Positions 8,705 through 16,932 of a DNA stretch of 64,000 bases are shown here, piece by piece (positions within the stretch are counted from its first letter, which is position 1; each line of letters opens with the position of its first letter). This stretch comes from Cytobacillus gottheilii (GTDB lineage: Bacteria > Bacillota > Bacilli > Bacillales > Cytobacillaceae): contig NZ_LT800494.1 of assembly GCF_900166665.1 (NCBI RefSeq), positions 2,625,942 through 2,689,941 on the forward strand. Direction: 5' to 3'. The notes under the pieces are model-generated. The model did no database searches. It was given only the letters and a program-made list of their open reading frames with translations, and had not been told where the DNA came from. Both the position numbers and the translations under genes were made by a program.

Positions 8705-9562
8705 TTAATTATATACAAGTTTCTGAACTTTTCGTATAGAAATTTTCCAATTTGGACCTGATTGTACATGATAGGCTTTTGCAAATGAGCCCTGATTCAA
8801 GGCAACACCAATTTTATCAAGCGAATTCACATAAAGAAGCGGTTCCCCTAAATGACTATCCGCAAAGGACCGTCCAAATGTCATGATGTTTTTATACACT
8901 TGTCTTGTGCCATTTTCAATCACAACTTCAAAAGAGTCGCCATATTCGATGCCTAATTCTTTAAACAGCACGCGATCGATATTAGACCAAAGATTTCCGA
9001 AGCGAATATCAAGAATATCAATATTTCCGCTCACAGAGCCATTTGAGATTACTGCTTCTTCTGCAGGTAATTCAATAACACTTGCTGGGTCTAATTCAGG
9101 TCCAACCTGTTCGTATGTTATAACGCCAGTTGCCAGTCTTGCTCCTGTGAAGGCATACACATCTCGGCCGTGGAATGTATAAGATTCCCCTGAACGCGGC
9201 AGTCTGTTTACCTTTTCATCAATCAATCTTGCTTCTTTTATGCCAATATGTTTCTTAATCTGAGTGAGTGTGCCGTTATCTGGTGTAACAATATAATGAT
9301 TTAACTCTGTCTTCGCTACAATTGAACGGCGATCTGTTCCGACACCAGGGTCGACAACCGATACAAATACGGTGCCCTCTGGCCAATAAGAGATCGTTTG
9401 GTACAAACGATAGGCACCATCCCAAATATTGTATTGAGGTATATCATGAGTCAGATCAAAAATGCGCACCTTTGGATCAACAGATAAAGCAACACCATAC
9501 ATCGCACTTACCGCCCCATCGCTAATGCCAAAATCGGTTTGAATGACTAAATAATTATTCAT
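8705..9562 (-). CDS. SAM hydroxide adenosyltransferase (DUF62)
   Basis: This 285-aa protein belongs to the SAM-dependent chlorinase/fluorinase-like family: VIQTDFGISDG at the N terminus, VVDPGVGTDRR, TPDNGTL and the SGESYTFHGRDVYAFTGARLATG region. The Asp, Arg and His that activate water are visible in these motifs. The family hydrolyses S-adenosylmethionine to adenosine and L-methionine. The ATG at 9562 follows GGAGG by 8 nt. It is the first gene of the operon, directly behind the T-box leader, and is cotranscribed with the ECF transporter. Confidence 0.88.
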   Translation of the reverse strand: MNNYLVIQTDFGISDGAVSAMYGVALSVDPKVRIFDLTHDIPQYNIWDGAYRLYQTISYWPEGTVFVSVVDPGVGTDRRSIVAKTELNHYIVTPDNGTLTQIKKHIGIKEARLIDEKVNRLPRSGESYTFHGRDVYAFTGARLATGVITYEQVGPELDPASVIELPAEEAVISNGSVSGNIDILDIRFGNLWSNIDRVLFKELGIEYGDSFEVVIENGTRQVYKNIMTFGRSFADSHLGEPLLYVNSLDKIGVALNQGSFAKAYHVQSGPNWKISIRKVQKLVYN

Positions 9563-9593
9563 GTTTTCTTCCTCCAATTGTTTTATAAAATAA

Positions 9594-9905
9594 AAAACCA
9601 CGTCATTATCCCAAAATAGGATAAGGACGTGGTTCTAGATCACGTGGTACCACCTTACTTTACTGCGTATATGCAGCCTCATTCACGTACATGACAAATG
9701 TCGTTATACTGTGGTGTTTGTAACGAGCACCAAATCTCGCCGGAACCTAAACATGCGAATGCACTTTCAGCACGGAACTCAGAGGCCATTGTTCAGATCA
9801 GCACTTTTGCTTCTTTTCAGCTACCGAAGCTCTCTGTGTAAACTGCGTAATCTTACTTTTTCTCTTCATCGTTTGTGGAAATCATTTAATTATTCTAAAT
9901 ATTAC
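9594..9905 (-). promoter_or_regulatory. T-box leader, probably tRNA-Met responsive
   Basis: Read on the minus strand the leader starts with GATGAAGAG, has an AGTA/GAA loop E pair, the AGAGAG element and the T-box AAGGTGGTACCACG (9643-9656). It ends in the terminator AACCACGTC/GACGTGGTTTTTT (9594-9634). After the loop E GAA the sequence is CAATGG, so the specifier is AUG (Met) or, one base earlier, AAU (Asn). The UGGU bulge would pair with discriminator A73, which favours tRNA-Met over tRNA-Asn (G73). It controls the SAM hydrolase and ECF genes. Confidence 0.88.
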
Positions 9906-9910
9906 TGATG

Positions 9911-9939
9911 ATTATAAAATAGAAAAAAACGTTTGGCAA
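9911..9939 (-). promoter_or_regulatory. Sigma-A promoter of the T-box operon
   Basis: On the minus strand TTGCCA (9934-9939) and TATAAT (9911-9916) are spaced by 17 bp, placing the start of the T-box transcript near 9904. Confidence 0.8.
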
Positions 9940-9973
9940 GTTGTTTTTTAACATTTACAAACTTTTAATCTTT

Positions 9974-10474
9974 TTATTCTGTATTTTCTAAGAAATTCTT
10001 CAGAAACCCTTCATTCCCTGTTTTCTCATAAAAATAATCAATTCCGTAATGAGAGGCAATACTCATCACAATCGTCCAGACAATAATACTGCCCGTCATC
10101 CAGAGTGTGATTTGTTTACGGGTCCCGCCATAACTCATGGCCAGGATCACACCAAGATGTGTCCCAATTAAAATAGGGGAAACAATCGTTAAGCCAGGCA
10201 AGCCATACTTTTTCCAGATGCGTGCCGCACGCTTCCCTTTCTTATCTGACCCCTCTTTCCCTTTCTTCTCCTTGTGCCGCTGCAGCCACACCTTCACATG
10301 ATCAATCAGCAGAATCAAGAGCCAAATCGTAAGAATATTCCCAGCGAATGCAAATATGGTGACTGGTATTGCCGGCAAGCCAACCGCAATGCCCAGCGGA
10401 ATAACACCAACAACTTCCATAAAAGGCGTTGCTCCTAGTAAAAAAATAACCAAATAGGCAACAAACAAATTCAT
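9974..10474 (-). CDS. Small multidrug export protein family (PF06695-type)
   Basis: This 166-aa membrane protein has four to five hydrophobic segments. It starts with YLVIFLLGATPFMEVVGVIPLGIAVGL and carries a basic cytoplasmic loop (RHKEKKGKEGSDKKGKR), then KKYGLPGLTIVSPILIGTHLGVILAMSYG. This pattern fits the family annotated as small multidrug export proteins; actual transport is unproven. A CCTCC complement precedes the ATG. It is a single gene upstream of, and in the same direction as, the T-box operon. Confidence 0.75.
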   Translation of the reverse strand: MNLFVAYLVIFLLGATPFMEVVGVIPLGIAVGLPAIPVTIFAFAGNILTIWLLILLIDHVKVWLQRHKEKKGKEGSDKKGKRAARIWKKYGLPGLTIVSPILIGTHLGVILAMSYGGTRKQITLWMTGSIIVWTIVMSIASHYGIDYFYEKTGNEGFLKNFLENTE

Positions 10475-10580
10475 TCGTATCCTCCCTTATTCTAGCCGGT
10501 AACTTGTTGTTCTTTATACTTACGAAATAGATGAGCGATCGTTTCAGATTTTTATCTTCAACAACATCGTTATCTCAAGT

Positions 10581-10616
10581 AAAAAAGCTAAAACCACTGC
10601 GGCTTCAGCTTTTTTG
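10581..10616. terminator. Bidirectional hairpin terminator
   Basis: AAGCTAAAACC and GGCTTCAGCTT form an imperfect stem bordered by A6 on one side and T6 on the other. It ends the 37-aa gene on the minus strand. Confidence 0.7.
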
Positions 10617-10624
10617 CAGTTATC

Positions 10625-10738
10625 TTATTTCGATTTTCGCTTTCTTAATTCTTTCTTTATAGCAGGAACCACTTGTTCTTTAATGGCTTTTTTCACTTTA
10701 GGATCATCGAGCAGCTTTTTTACTTTTTTAAGTACCAT
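10625..10738 (-). CDS. Small basic peptide, 37 aa
   Basis: A perfect AGGAGG 8 nt before the ATG opens a 37-codon ORF beginning MVLKKVKKLLDDPKVKKAIK and ending ELRKRKSK. Nearly half its residues are Lys or Arg, and it can form an amphipathic helix. A terminator follows 9 bp after the stop. The strong SD and terminator argue for a real gene. No family was recognised; nucleic-acid or membrane binding is possible. Confidence 0.6.
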   Translation of the reverse strand: MVLKKVKKLLDDPKVKKAIKEQVVPAIKKELRKRKSK

Positions 10739-10958
10739 GTAATAAACCTCCTCTATCAATCATCTATTCCCGATTACGTGCTATTTCTAACATAACCCAT
10801 TGAAAAATCTATATGTAATCATCAACAGCAGAATAGATTAAGACCATCTTTACCAAATATACCATTAAAAGAACAGCTAACCTAAATGACGGTAACCATC
10901 ATATTTCCAAGATATCAGAAGATGTTCCATTCTTCTAAAAAAAAACCTTCTATCTAAT

Positions 10959-11390
10959 CTAGTAGCCCAGCAATTCGTACAATTGCCCTGGTACTAACGT
11001 TGAATGTTGAGCGAAATCACTAATAGGCTTCCACACTAGTTTAAAGGGTGCCCCATTATCTTCAACTCCCATAAAAGAAGATTTTTTATAAAACGAAGGA
11101 TCCGTAAATTCAGCTTCATAAACAAAGACAATTTCATGTCCCAGTTCGCCGTTATACCTAAATATATTTTCAAGCGTGCCTAAAAATTGGATGTTCGTAA
11201 TCTCAGCACCAATTTCTTCATTTACCTCTCTTATTACAGCTTCCGCACTGGTTTCTCCGTACTCAATTCCGCCGCCAATCGGCCGATAATAGTTTTCACC
11301 CTTGAACTCGTCAAAACCTTCAGCCACTAATATTGAATGTGCCGTTCTGAAAACACAAATAGAAATTGCCCGGATTTGTCCTTTTTTCAT
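10959..11390 (-). CDS. Nudix hydrolase
   Basis: This 143-aa protein contains a complete Nudix box, from GGGIEYGETSAEAVIREV through NEEIGAE, with the catalytic REVNEE core. It hydrolyses a nucleoside diphosphate linked to another moiety; the substrate cannot be read from sequence. The ATG at 11390 follows GAGGAA; an upstream TTG at 11420 would add a basic stretch without a better SD. The 94-aa membrane protein gene lies 37 bp upstream, possibly in the same transcript. Confidence 0.88.
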   Translation of the reverse strand: MKKGQIRAISICVFRTAHSILVAEGFDEFKGENYYRPIGGGIEYGETSAEAVIREVNEEIGAEITNIQFLGTLENIFRYNGELGHEIVFVYEAEFTDPSFYKKSSFMGVEDNGAPFKLVWKPISDFAQHSTLVPGQLYELLGY

Positions 11391-11427
11391 CCTGTTCCTC
11401 AGCTTTCGTCTGCGCACCAATCAAACA

Positions 11428-11712
11428 TTATTTTTTCTTTCTCATTTCTAAAAGTATAGGTGTTATATTTAATAGGATAGAAGCAATTGTCAAAAACCAT
11501 AATGCCTTTTCCATACCAGGGACAACATCCATTAAAGCTGCCCAATCTTCAGCGAATACCCAATTTGATATGAGGCTATATTCTGCACAGAGTGTCAGTG
11601 CTGTAAATGATAGTCCCATTGCCATTGCTAGTTTATAGTCTTTTCCCTTTTTATACATATATAGATTTATGAAAGTTGCTGTGATGGCGATCAGTCCTAA
11701 TATTACCCACAT
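11428..11712 (-). CDS. Small membrane protein, 94 aa
   Basis: Three hydrophobic helices are visible: WVILGLIAITATFINLYMY, AMGLSFTALTLCAEYSLI and ALWFLTIASILLNITPIL. The loop between the last two carries AEDWAALMDVVPGMEK. I recall similar conserved small membrane proteins in Bacillus but no defined function. It precedes the Nudix gene. Confidence 0.7.
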   Translation of the reverse strand: MWVILGLIAITATFINLYMYKKGKDYKLAMAMGLSFTALTLCAEYSLISNWVFAEDWAALMDVVPGMEKALWFLTIASILLNITPILLEMRKKK

Positions 11713-11894
11713 TATTATGCCTCCATGGTTCTGTTTCAGTTGATCTTCCGATAATCCTCACCGGTAAAATAGGATTAAATCCTTATACCGCTGCCGATCT
11801 CAAGCCTGCTTAGACGGTAGTTATTCATTGATTGTTCATCAGCTGCCAGCGTATTACTTCTCCGACTGCCCCTGATGATTATTCATCGTTAAAT

Positions 11895-12269
11895 TTACCG
11901 ATGCTGGTCAATTAAAATAGGATTCCCATCTGGGTCTTCCAATGTAATGAAAGCTGGACCTTCTGTTGATTCTTCAGCTTCTTTTATGATCTTTATTCCC
12001 TTTTCTTTCAATTCTTTTTGGAGTTCACGCACATCTGTAAAATGCTCGAGATTTTTAGCGTTGTCGTCCCAGCCAGGATTAAAAGTCAGAAGGTTTTTCT
12101 CAAACATTCCTTGGAAAAGCCCTATCACAGTATGTTCATTTTTCAAGATCAGCCAATTTTGAGTGATGTCCCCTCCTAAAGTTTTAAACCCCAGCGTTTC
12201 ATAAAACTCCTTTGATACATGTATATCTTTAACATTCAAACTTACCGAAAATGCTCCTAGCTTCATCAT
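11895..12269 (-). CDS. VOC family (glyoxalase/bleomycin resistance-like) protein
   Basis: This 124-aa single-domain VOC protein shows the N-terminal [21 protein letters not shown] module and the C-terminal [19 protein letters not shown] module. It may bind a metal and a small molecule, as in glyoxalase I or antibiotic-sequestering proteins; the substrate is unknown. AGGAG precedes the paired ATGs by 5 and 8 nt. Confidence 0.82.
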   Translation of the reverse strand: MMKLGAFSVSLNVKDIHVSKEFYETLGFKTLGGDITQNWLILKNEHTVIGLFQGMFEKNLLTFNPGWDDNAKNLEHFTDVRELQKELKEKGIKIIKEAEESTEGPAFITLEDPDGNPILIDQHR

Positions 12270-12296
12270 AAAGTCTCCTCTCGTCTTTTTTATACT

Positions 12297-12845
12297 TTAT
12301 TTTTTAAGAATCTCTTCCACTTTTAACACAAAACGATCAAACTTCTCTTCTGCCTCAGCTCTCCGTGTTGCCAAACAAATGAGAGGATAGTTTGGACATA
12401 TTTTCTGCAAATGCTTTTCCTCAACCGGTAAATGACAGTCAATTCTTACCTCCCAAACCCCTTGCTCGTTCTTATAGGCAACCGCTTTATATTCACTATT
12501 CATATCTCGATTGAAATCAATATGCCAATGACGCCCAATCAGATGTTCTTCTATCTCTTTCGCATAATCACGATATACAGCAGTGATCCATACAAGCTCC
12601 ATTTCCTGTGTTACGAGGTTGGCAGGAATAGGAGCATTACTCGGCAACTCTTCATAGTCATAAACGATACCCGCAAGAAAATAAGCTAAGTCCTTCTTAG
12701 CGTTTTGGATCGCTTCCTTTTTTGTCTTGCCAAGGCTTTTATAATGCTGCCATCCGGTTTCAGGATACAATGTTGGAAAATGGACGCCAAAACCTTCTTT
12801 ATTTTTCTTAATAAATGCTGGGTAAACTGCGCTTTCAAATGCCAT
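12297..12845 (-). CDS. HicB-like (type II antitoxin fold) protein, orphan
   Basis: Residues about 2-75 resemble the HicB fold: ESAVYPAFIKKNKEGFGVHFPTLYPETGW, then AIQNAKKDLAYFLAGIVYDYEELP. The C-terminal 100 residues are unassigned and lack an obvious DNA-binding domain. No hicA-like toxin gene is adjacent, so an antitoxin role is doubtful. The ATG at 12845 is chosen over a GTG at 12854; neither has a strong SD. Confidence 0.65.
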   Translation of the reverse strand: MAFESAVYPAFIKKNKEGFGVHFPTLYPETGWQHYKSLGKTKKEAIQNAKKDLAYFLAGIVYDYEELPSNAPIPANLVTQEMELVWITAVYRDYAKEIEEHLIGRHWHIDFNRDMNSEYKAVAYKNEQGVWEVRIDCHLPVEEKHLQKICPNYPLICLATRRAEAEEKFDRFVLKVEEILKK

Positions 12846-12885
12846 ATGTACCACACCACTCTATTTTAATTAACAACAAAGCTGA

Positions 12886-13257
12886 TTACTGTTTCCAGCC
12901 TAGAGGAACATTTACAAGTACATAATCCCCTGTCCACATTCTAGTAGAAGCAATTAGGCTTTCATTCTCCTTTTCAAAGAAAAACCCACTGCCCTCCTGC
13001 ACCTGAAATTTCCATCCTTCCTTCTGAATCATATCCTTAACTTCTTTATAGGCTTTTCCTTGCTCCATTTTTGCTATAAACCAATCATAGTCCTGATCAG
13101 TGCCAATTTTAATCATATCTTTAGTCTGTAAAGAATTTAAGATTTCTTTCTTGCTCATCGCATCAATGGGCAGTGAAGGATAATAGAATTTACTATTTAA
13201 AGCAACTATGAGTAAAATGATTCCTATTGCGCCAGTGATCATTAGCCATTTATTCAC
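12886..13257 (-). CDS. Single-pass membrane or secreted protein, hypothetical
   Basis: About 123 aa with one N-terminal hydrophobic segment (KWLMITGAIGIILLIVAL) and a soluble, probably extracytoplasmic domain containing MSKKEILNSLQTKDMIKIG and IASTRMWTGDYVLVNVPLGW. The start is GTG at 13257, five bases after GGGGAG; the longer reading to 13284 lacks an SD. The family was not recognised. Confidence 0.65.
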   Translation of the reverse strand: MNKWLMITGAIGIILLIVALNSKFYYPSLPIDAMSKKEILNSLQTKDMIKIGTDQDYDWFIAKMEQGKAYKEVKDMIQKEGWKFQVQEGSGFFFEKENESLIASTRMWTGDYVLVNVPLGWKQ

Positions 13258-13405
13258 GCGTTCTCCCCTTTTCCAACAACACAATACTATTTCTATAACT
13301 TGGGAATAAACTCCTGCTATTGAAGAACATACAGCTTGTTAGAAAAGTTTGTTGATTTTCTGAATCAACCTATTATTTCAGAATACAAACTGTTTCCAAA
13401 ACCCC

Positions 13406-14098
13406 TTAAGTTGCACCAAGAAATTTTGTCTGCAATTCAGTTTCTATTAATGGAAATTCTACTGTATAAGCCTTTGCACCTACTCTAGAACTCACAATCT
13501 TCCTAAGGTCCTGTCCTATATAATGAAGTGCTACGCCATCATCAGCAGCAACTCCCGGTTTAATTTTGGCAGCTGAAATAAGCTGATGATAAGACGGTCT
13601 TCTTTCTGCTTCTCCATCATAATGCGGACAATTGCTTCCCTGTAAAAAACCGAGACATGTTAATGGTTCGAGTCCGTCTCCATAGGAGTCCGTAACACCT
13701 TCTTCAAACCATCAGATGGAGCCTGCACTAATTCCAGCTAAGATGATTCCTTGTTCCCAAGCTTCTTTCATCACAAGATCTAATCCCCATTCTTTCCATA
13801 AGGCCAATAAGTTTTTGGTATTCCCGCCGCCAACATAAATAATATCTTTTTCCAGTAAAAAACCTGCTAAATCCCTAGTGGGCGGTTTAAATAAGGAAAG
13901 ATGAGAGGGTTCACAATTCATTTGTTCAAAAAACTGATAAAATCTTGAAGTATAACTGTCAGAGTCACCACTGGCTGTCGGTACAAAACAAATTTTAGGT
14001 TTCGATTTATTTGATTGATTCAATATGTAAGAATCTAAGAGTGGATGATTCGGTTCCATAGAGAACCCGCCGCCTCCAAGGGCGATGATTTGTTTCAT
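13406..14098 (-). pseudogene. pepE: Peptidase E (S51 family), interrupted by an in-frame TGA
   Basis: The 231-codon frame reads as a full peptidase E: IIALGGGGFSME, YVGGGNTKNLLALWKEWGLD, the nucleophile motif GISAGSI, then after the stop WFEEGVTDSYGDGLEPL, NCPHYDGEAERRP and a normal C terminus ending LGAT. Codon 129 is TGA where homologs, as I recall, have Cys (SAGSICWFEEG). Everything downstream is intact, so one substitution inactivates the gene. The truncated product would lack the catalytic His region. The family cleaves Asp-X dipeptides. GGAGG precedes the ATG. Confidence 0.85.
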
Positions 14099-14438
14099 TT
14101 ATATCGTACCTCCAGTAGATTAATAATTTACATTGCTTTGCAATTAATGATGAGAGCTGCTGTGTCCATATTTTATAAATAACCTTCCCGTCTTCTTTTC
14201 CTTGTTCACTATGTATTTGAATGTTCACTTCATTAAAATCGGCCCAAGAAGGTAAATAATTTTCTAAAGATTTTACCAGCTTCTTTTCCGGTGTCACGCA
14301 GCCAACATTCATGTTATTCGCCAAGTAAGGTACCACATCAGAATACAAAGACTCGACCCATTCCTCGACTTCATACTCAGAATCAAAAATCATATGATCT
14401 TCTTTATAACCTCCACTTATCCCATTAGCATGCTGCAT
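14007..14438 (-). CDS. Hypothetical protein, paralog of 14832 and 33170 genes
   Basis: The protein up to about residue 105 resembles two other window proteins. It shares the pattern FDS..E.E.W..SL..D, a Gly-x-x-TP..K..SL block and a C-terminal DGKVIYKIW. The remaining frame runs 92 bp into the peptidase E gene and ends in non-family sequence, so the original stop was probably lost by an indel or substitution. AAGGAGG lies 7 nt before the ATG. Function unknown. Confidence 0.6.
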   Translation of the reverse strand: MQHANGISGGYKEDHMIFDSEYEVEEWVESLYSDVVPYLANNMNVGCVTPEKKLVKSLENYLPSWADFNEVNIQIHSEQGKEDGKVIYKIWTQQLSSLIAKQCKLLIYWRYDINETNHRPWRRRVLYGTESSTLRFLHIESIK

Positions 14439-14480
14439 AGAAATACCTCCTTACCTTTTGAATCTAGAACATGCTAAATT

Positions 14481-14645
14481 TCATTTCTTTTTCCTTCTCG
14501 CCTTAATATAATATACTGGGCCAGCTACACAAATAAGCCCAATACCATTCATAATAAAATTACCTGCCTTGCCATATTGATCTACGGTTAGAGCAAATAA
14601 GAAACTGCCAAATAAAATAAGTATGACAGAAAAAAATACTCTCAT
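14481..14645 (-). CDS. Small membrane protein, 54 aa
   Basis: The ORF starts MRVFFSVILILFGSFLFAL, has a short polar turn (VDQYGKAGN), a second hydrophobic segment (IMNGIGLICVAGPVYYI) and a basic tail (KARRKKK). This two-helix hairpin topology is typical of small Bacillus membrane proteins. AAGGTGAG lies a few bases upstream of the ATG. Function unknown. Confidence 0.6.
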   Translation of the reverse strand: MRVFFSVILILFGSFLFALTVDQYGKAGNFIMNGIGLICVAGPVYYIKARRKKK

Positions 14646-14831
14646 TCTTCTCACCTTCTTTTCTACCTAAATATAAAAGTGGTTTTAAACAGCACAGAAA
14701 GTATTGATTCCTTAAATGAATGTAATACGATATCTATATATTCAAGTGAAAATATTGTTAAAAAATGTTCGTTGATCGTTTTGGTAATCACTCCATCGAT
14801 AAAAAAATTTGCAAATGAAAGAGGCCAAATC

Positions 14832-15065
14832 ATGGAAATTAGATGGAAAGTGGAAGATTTTATTTTTGATAGTCTAAGAGAAGCTGAAGTTTGGGCGCAT
14901 TCGTTATCAAATGACTTAATGATTGAGGGAATAAATGGGTATCAAACACCTGACGAAAAAATTGCTTTTGCGTTAGCATTTTATCTTGCTAGTGTTCCTG
15001 AAAATATTGTTCATACTGATTATGATGGTCAAATTTATAAGGTGTGGTACAGTGTTATTTCCTAG
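14832..15065 (+). CDS. Hypothetical 77-aa protein, paralog family
   Basis: It begins MEIRWKVEDFIFDSLREAE and ends DYDGQIYKVWYSVIS. It is clearly homologous to the protein at 33170-33406 and more distantly to that at 14007-14438. The ATG at 14832 matches the paralog start and follows GAGG; the frame is open further upstream without signal. It is probably a small cytosolic alpha/beta protein. It is transcribed opposite to its neighbours. Confidence 0.7.
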   Translation: MEIRWKVEDFIFDSLREAEVWAHSLSNDLMIEGINGYQTPDEKIAFALAFYLASVPENIVHTDYDGQIYKVWYSVIS

Positions 15066-15088
15066 GTTGATTTTACATTTTTCCTTAA

Positions 15089-15700
15089 TTACTTATTTAT
15101 TATGGACCTTAGCCAAATCAAGCTCTTATCAACAGACGTCTCAATATAACCAATTATCTGTTCAAGTGTGAATACGGTTAGAGGCATATCAAGTTCGTCT
15201 TTGTTATAATCCATGTCTCCAATAACATAAGGGATAAATTTCTCAATGTCGTTAACTCTTACCTCCTCAATTTCAATGATGGTTCCCCTCTTACTTAACG
15301 CCTCACTTAGATGTTCTTTAAGTCCGTAATAATCAATTAATTTCCCGTTCAGTAAACGAAAATCATGATGATATTGCTTAAATATGTTTTCATCTGCTTC
15401 CATTCTATTCTTTAGCCATGGCAGGTAAAAGCCTTTAAGCCAAAGATCATCAGCGATCAAGTGAGTATAGTAGCCTTGAATGAAGTTTGTGTCTTTATAA
15501 GAATGGTATTTATGTATAAAACCGTTATAGTCAATATAACGCGAATAATCATCAACCTTGCCTCTAAAAAAGTGAGACATATCTTTGGGAGCTACTGCAT
15601 CAGCTGCAATGCCTCCTATCAGAAATGAGGTTTTATCACTTATAGCTAATTCATCCGCAATTCGATTCGCAATAATGACGTGCATGATTCTCGAACCCAT
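15089..15700 (-). CDS. Zinc-dependent phospholipase C-like hydrolase domain protein
   Basis: About 203 aa. The N terminus GSRIMHVIIANRIADEL, GGIAADAVAPKDMSHF, FIHKYHSY and the YYTHLIADDLW segment match the Zn-dependent PLC-like family (PF00882), with spaced His and Asp residues that could bind metal. There is no signal peptide, so it is probably cytosolic. The ATG at 15700 follows GGGGGAAG; an ATG five codons upstream has no SD. Confidence 0.7.
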   Translation of the reverse strand: MGSRIMHVIIANRIADELAISDKTSFLIGGIAADAVAPKDMSHFFRGKVDDYSRYIDYNGFIHKYHSYKDTNFIQGYYTHLIADDLWLKGFYLPWLKNRMEADENIFKQYHHDFRLLNGKLIDYYGLKEHLSEALSKRGTIIEIEEVRVNDIEKFIPYVIGDMDYNKDELDMPLTVFTLEQIIGYIETSVDKSLIWLRSIINK

Positions 15701-15780
15701 ATATTCTTCCCCCATTTAACCAAAGACCTCTCAGTCGTTATCATATTTACAGGTAAATTGCCCCGCCAAATTTAAGACTT

Positions 15781-15993
15781 TTAGAAAAAGATAGAAATAA
15801 AGATAAAAGCCATGACAACAACAAGAATCAGAATTCCTGCACCCTTCCACCCTAAGTCTCTAACTAATTCATGGAGATTCCCACTGTATGCACTGTTTAT
15901 AGAATCGTTCATGATCCCAGTTGGATTGCGTTTCATTTCCTGCTGTCTTAACCGCTCTCTTTTTTGTTCCACCGTTTCTTCTTGGTCTTTCAT
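15781..15993 (-). CDS. DUF6366 family protein
   Basis: About 70 aa. A charged N terminus (QKRERLRQQEMKRNPTG) is followed by NSAYSGNLHELVRDLGWKG and a single C-terminal membrane helix (ILILVVVMAFIFISIFF). This matches the small tail-anchored family I recall as DUF6366. The ATG at 15993 is preceded by GAGGTG; the ATG at 16011 lacks an SD. Function unknown. Confidence 0.7.
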   Translation of the reverse strand: MKDQEETVEQKRERLRQQEMKRNPTGIMNDSINSAYSGNLHELVRDLGWKGAGILILVVVMAFIFISIFF

Positions 15994-16054
15994 CTCGACA
16001 CACCTCACCATTCATTGTCTAAAAATCAGTTGTTTCATCTAATTTCCTGTTTCA

Positions 16055-16384
16055 TTACCTCGTTTGAAGGATTCTAACTTGCTCAGACTGGAGATGAACT
16101 AAGTGATAGAGCGATAAGAAGACAACAATAAATAGGATGATCATAATTAAAGCGCCCTTCATATCTGTAGACCAAAGCCTAATAATTCTCTTTACTAAAA
16201 GTAAGAATATAACGATGGCACTTATAATGGAAAATAAATAGTAATCTACAGAGACACCTACCCAAAAAGCGATCAAGCAAAAAATAATCAAAAGTTCAAA
16301 TAGAAGCTTACTAGGATTATTTTTCATTTCTATTTTTATCGTTTTCAGCTTTAGTAAAGTGATCGATAAAAAAATACCTATCAT
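16055..16384 (-). CDS. Hypothetical membrane protein
   Basis: This 109-aa protein has three to four predicted membrane segments, including LLFELLIIFCLIAFWVGV, YLFSIISAIVIFLLLV and ALIMIILFIVVFLSLYHLV. No family was recognised. No clear SD precedes the ATG at 16384, so the start is uncertain; Met-20 is an alternative. Confidence 0.5.
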   Translation of the reverse strand: MIGIFLSITLLKLKTIKIEMKNNPSKLLFELLIIFCLIAFWVGVSVDYYLFSIISAIVIFLLLVKRIIRLWSTDMKGALIMIILFIVVFLSLYHLVHLQSEQVRILQTR

Positions 16385-16696
16385 GGCAAAAAAGCTATCA
16401 ACATACCATCACCACTTTCTAACTAATAAAGCCCATTCAATAGCAATCAACTCAATCATTCATATTATGAATCATCTGGAGACAACATACTTCCTTAAAC
16501 AAATCAATAAATATCCGCTCACACCCTATATTTGCTAAATATTCAATTATCTTGATTATAACAAAAATATCCATAAGAAATAACCATAATTTGCATAAAA
16601 AGAGCTGCCAAAGAAATAACGGCAGCTGCAGCAATCATGAATCTTTTAGAATATGTTTCGTCGAAGTATAAGCTAAAAAAGAACGCTATCCTATCT

Positions 16697-16858
16697 CTAC
16701 ATTTCTCTTTTAAAGTAATAAACAGTCCCATTCACACCAGCAAGTTCCCATCCTTCTCTGCCCAGAGTATTAAGCTTCTCCGTTATGATATCTTCAAAGT
16801 TAGTACCGTTTCTTAATTGAATTTGAATATTTTCTACTCTGTATTCATACTGTTTCAC
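16697..16858 (-). CDS. DUF4177-like small protein, 53 aa
   Basis: A GTG start with GAGGAGGG about 6 nt upstream opens KQYEYRVENIQIQL, then ITEKLNTLGREGWELAGV and VYYFKREM. The EGWEL core followed by a short beta strand is the signature of DUF4177. Its role is unknown. An overlapping ORF in another frame (16543-16731) is mostly a shadow of this gene. Confidence 0.75.
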   Translation of the reverse strand: MKQYEYRVENIQIQLRNGTNFEDIITEKLNTLGREGWELAGVNGTVYYFKREM

Positions 16859-16932
16859 CTTTCACCCTCCTCTGTTATGCCATCATAATTTTGTTCATAT
16901 TTGGTTAGATACTTTAATTAACTCATAAACGA

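Noticed and set aside
12297..12845. HicAB toxin-antitoxin pair
   Set aside because: No small HicA-like double-stranded RNA-binding protein is encoded on either side.
16452..16731. Two overlapping minus-strand ORFs of 60 and 62 aa
   Set aside because: The start of one is a shadow of the DUF4177 gene in another frame, neither has an SD, and a combined frameshifted gene could not be supported.
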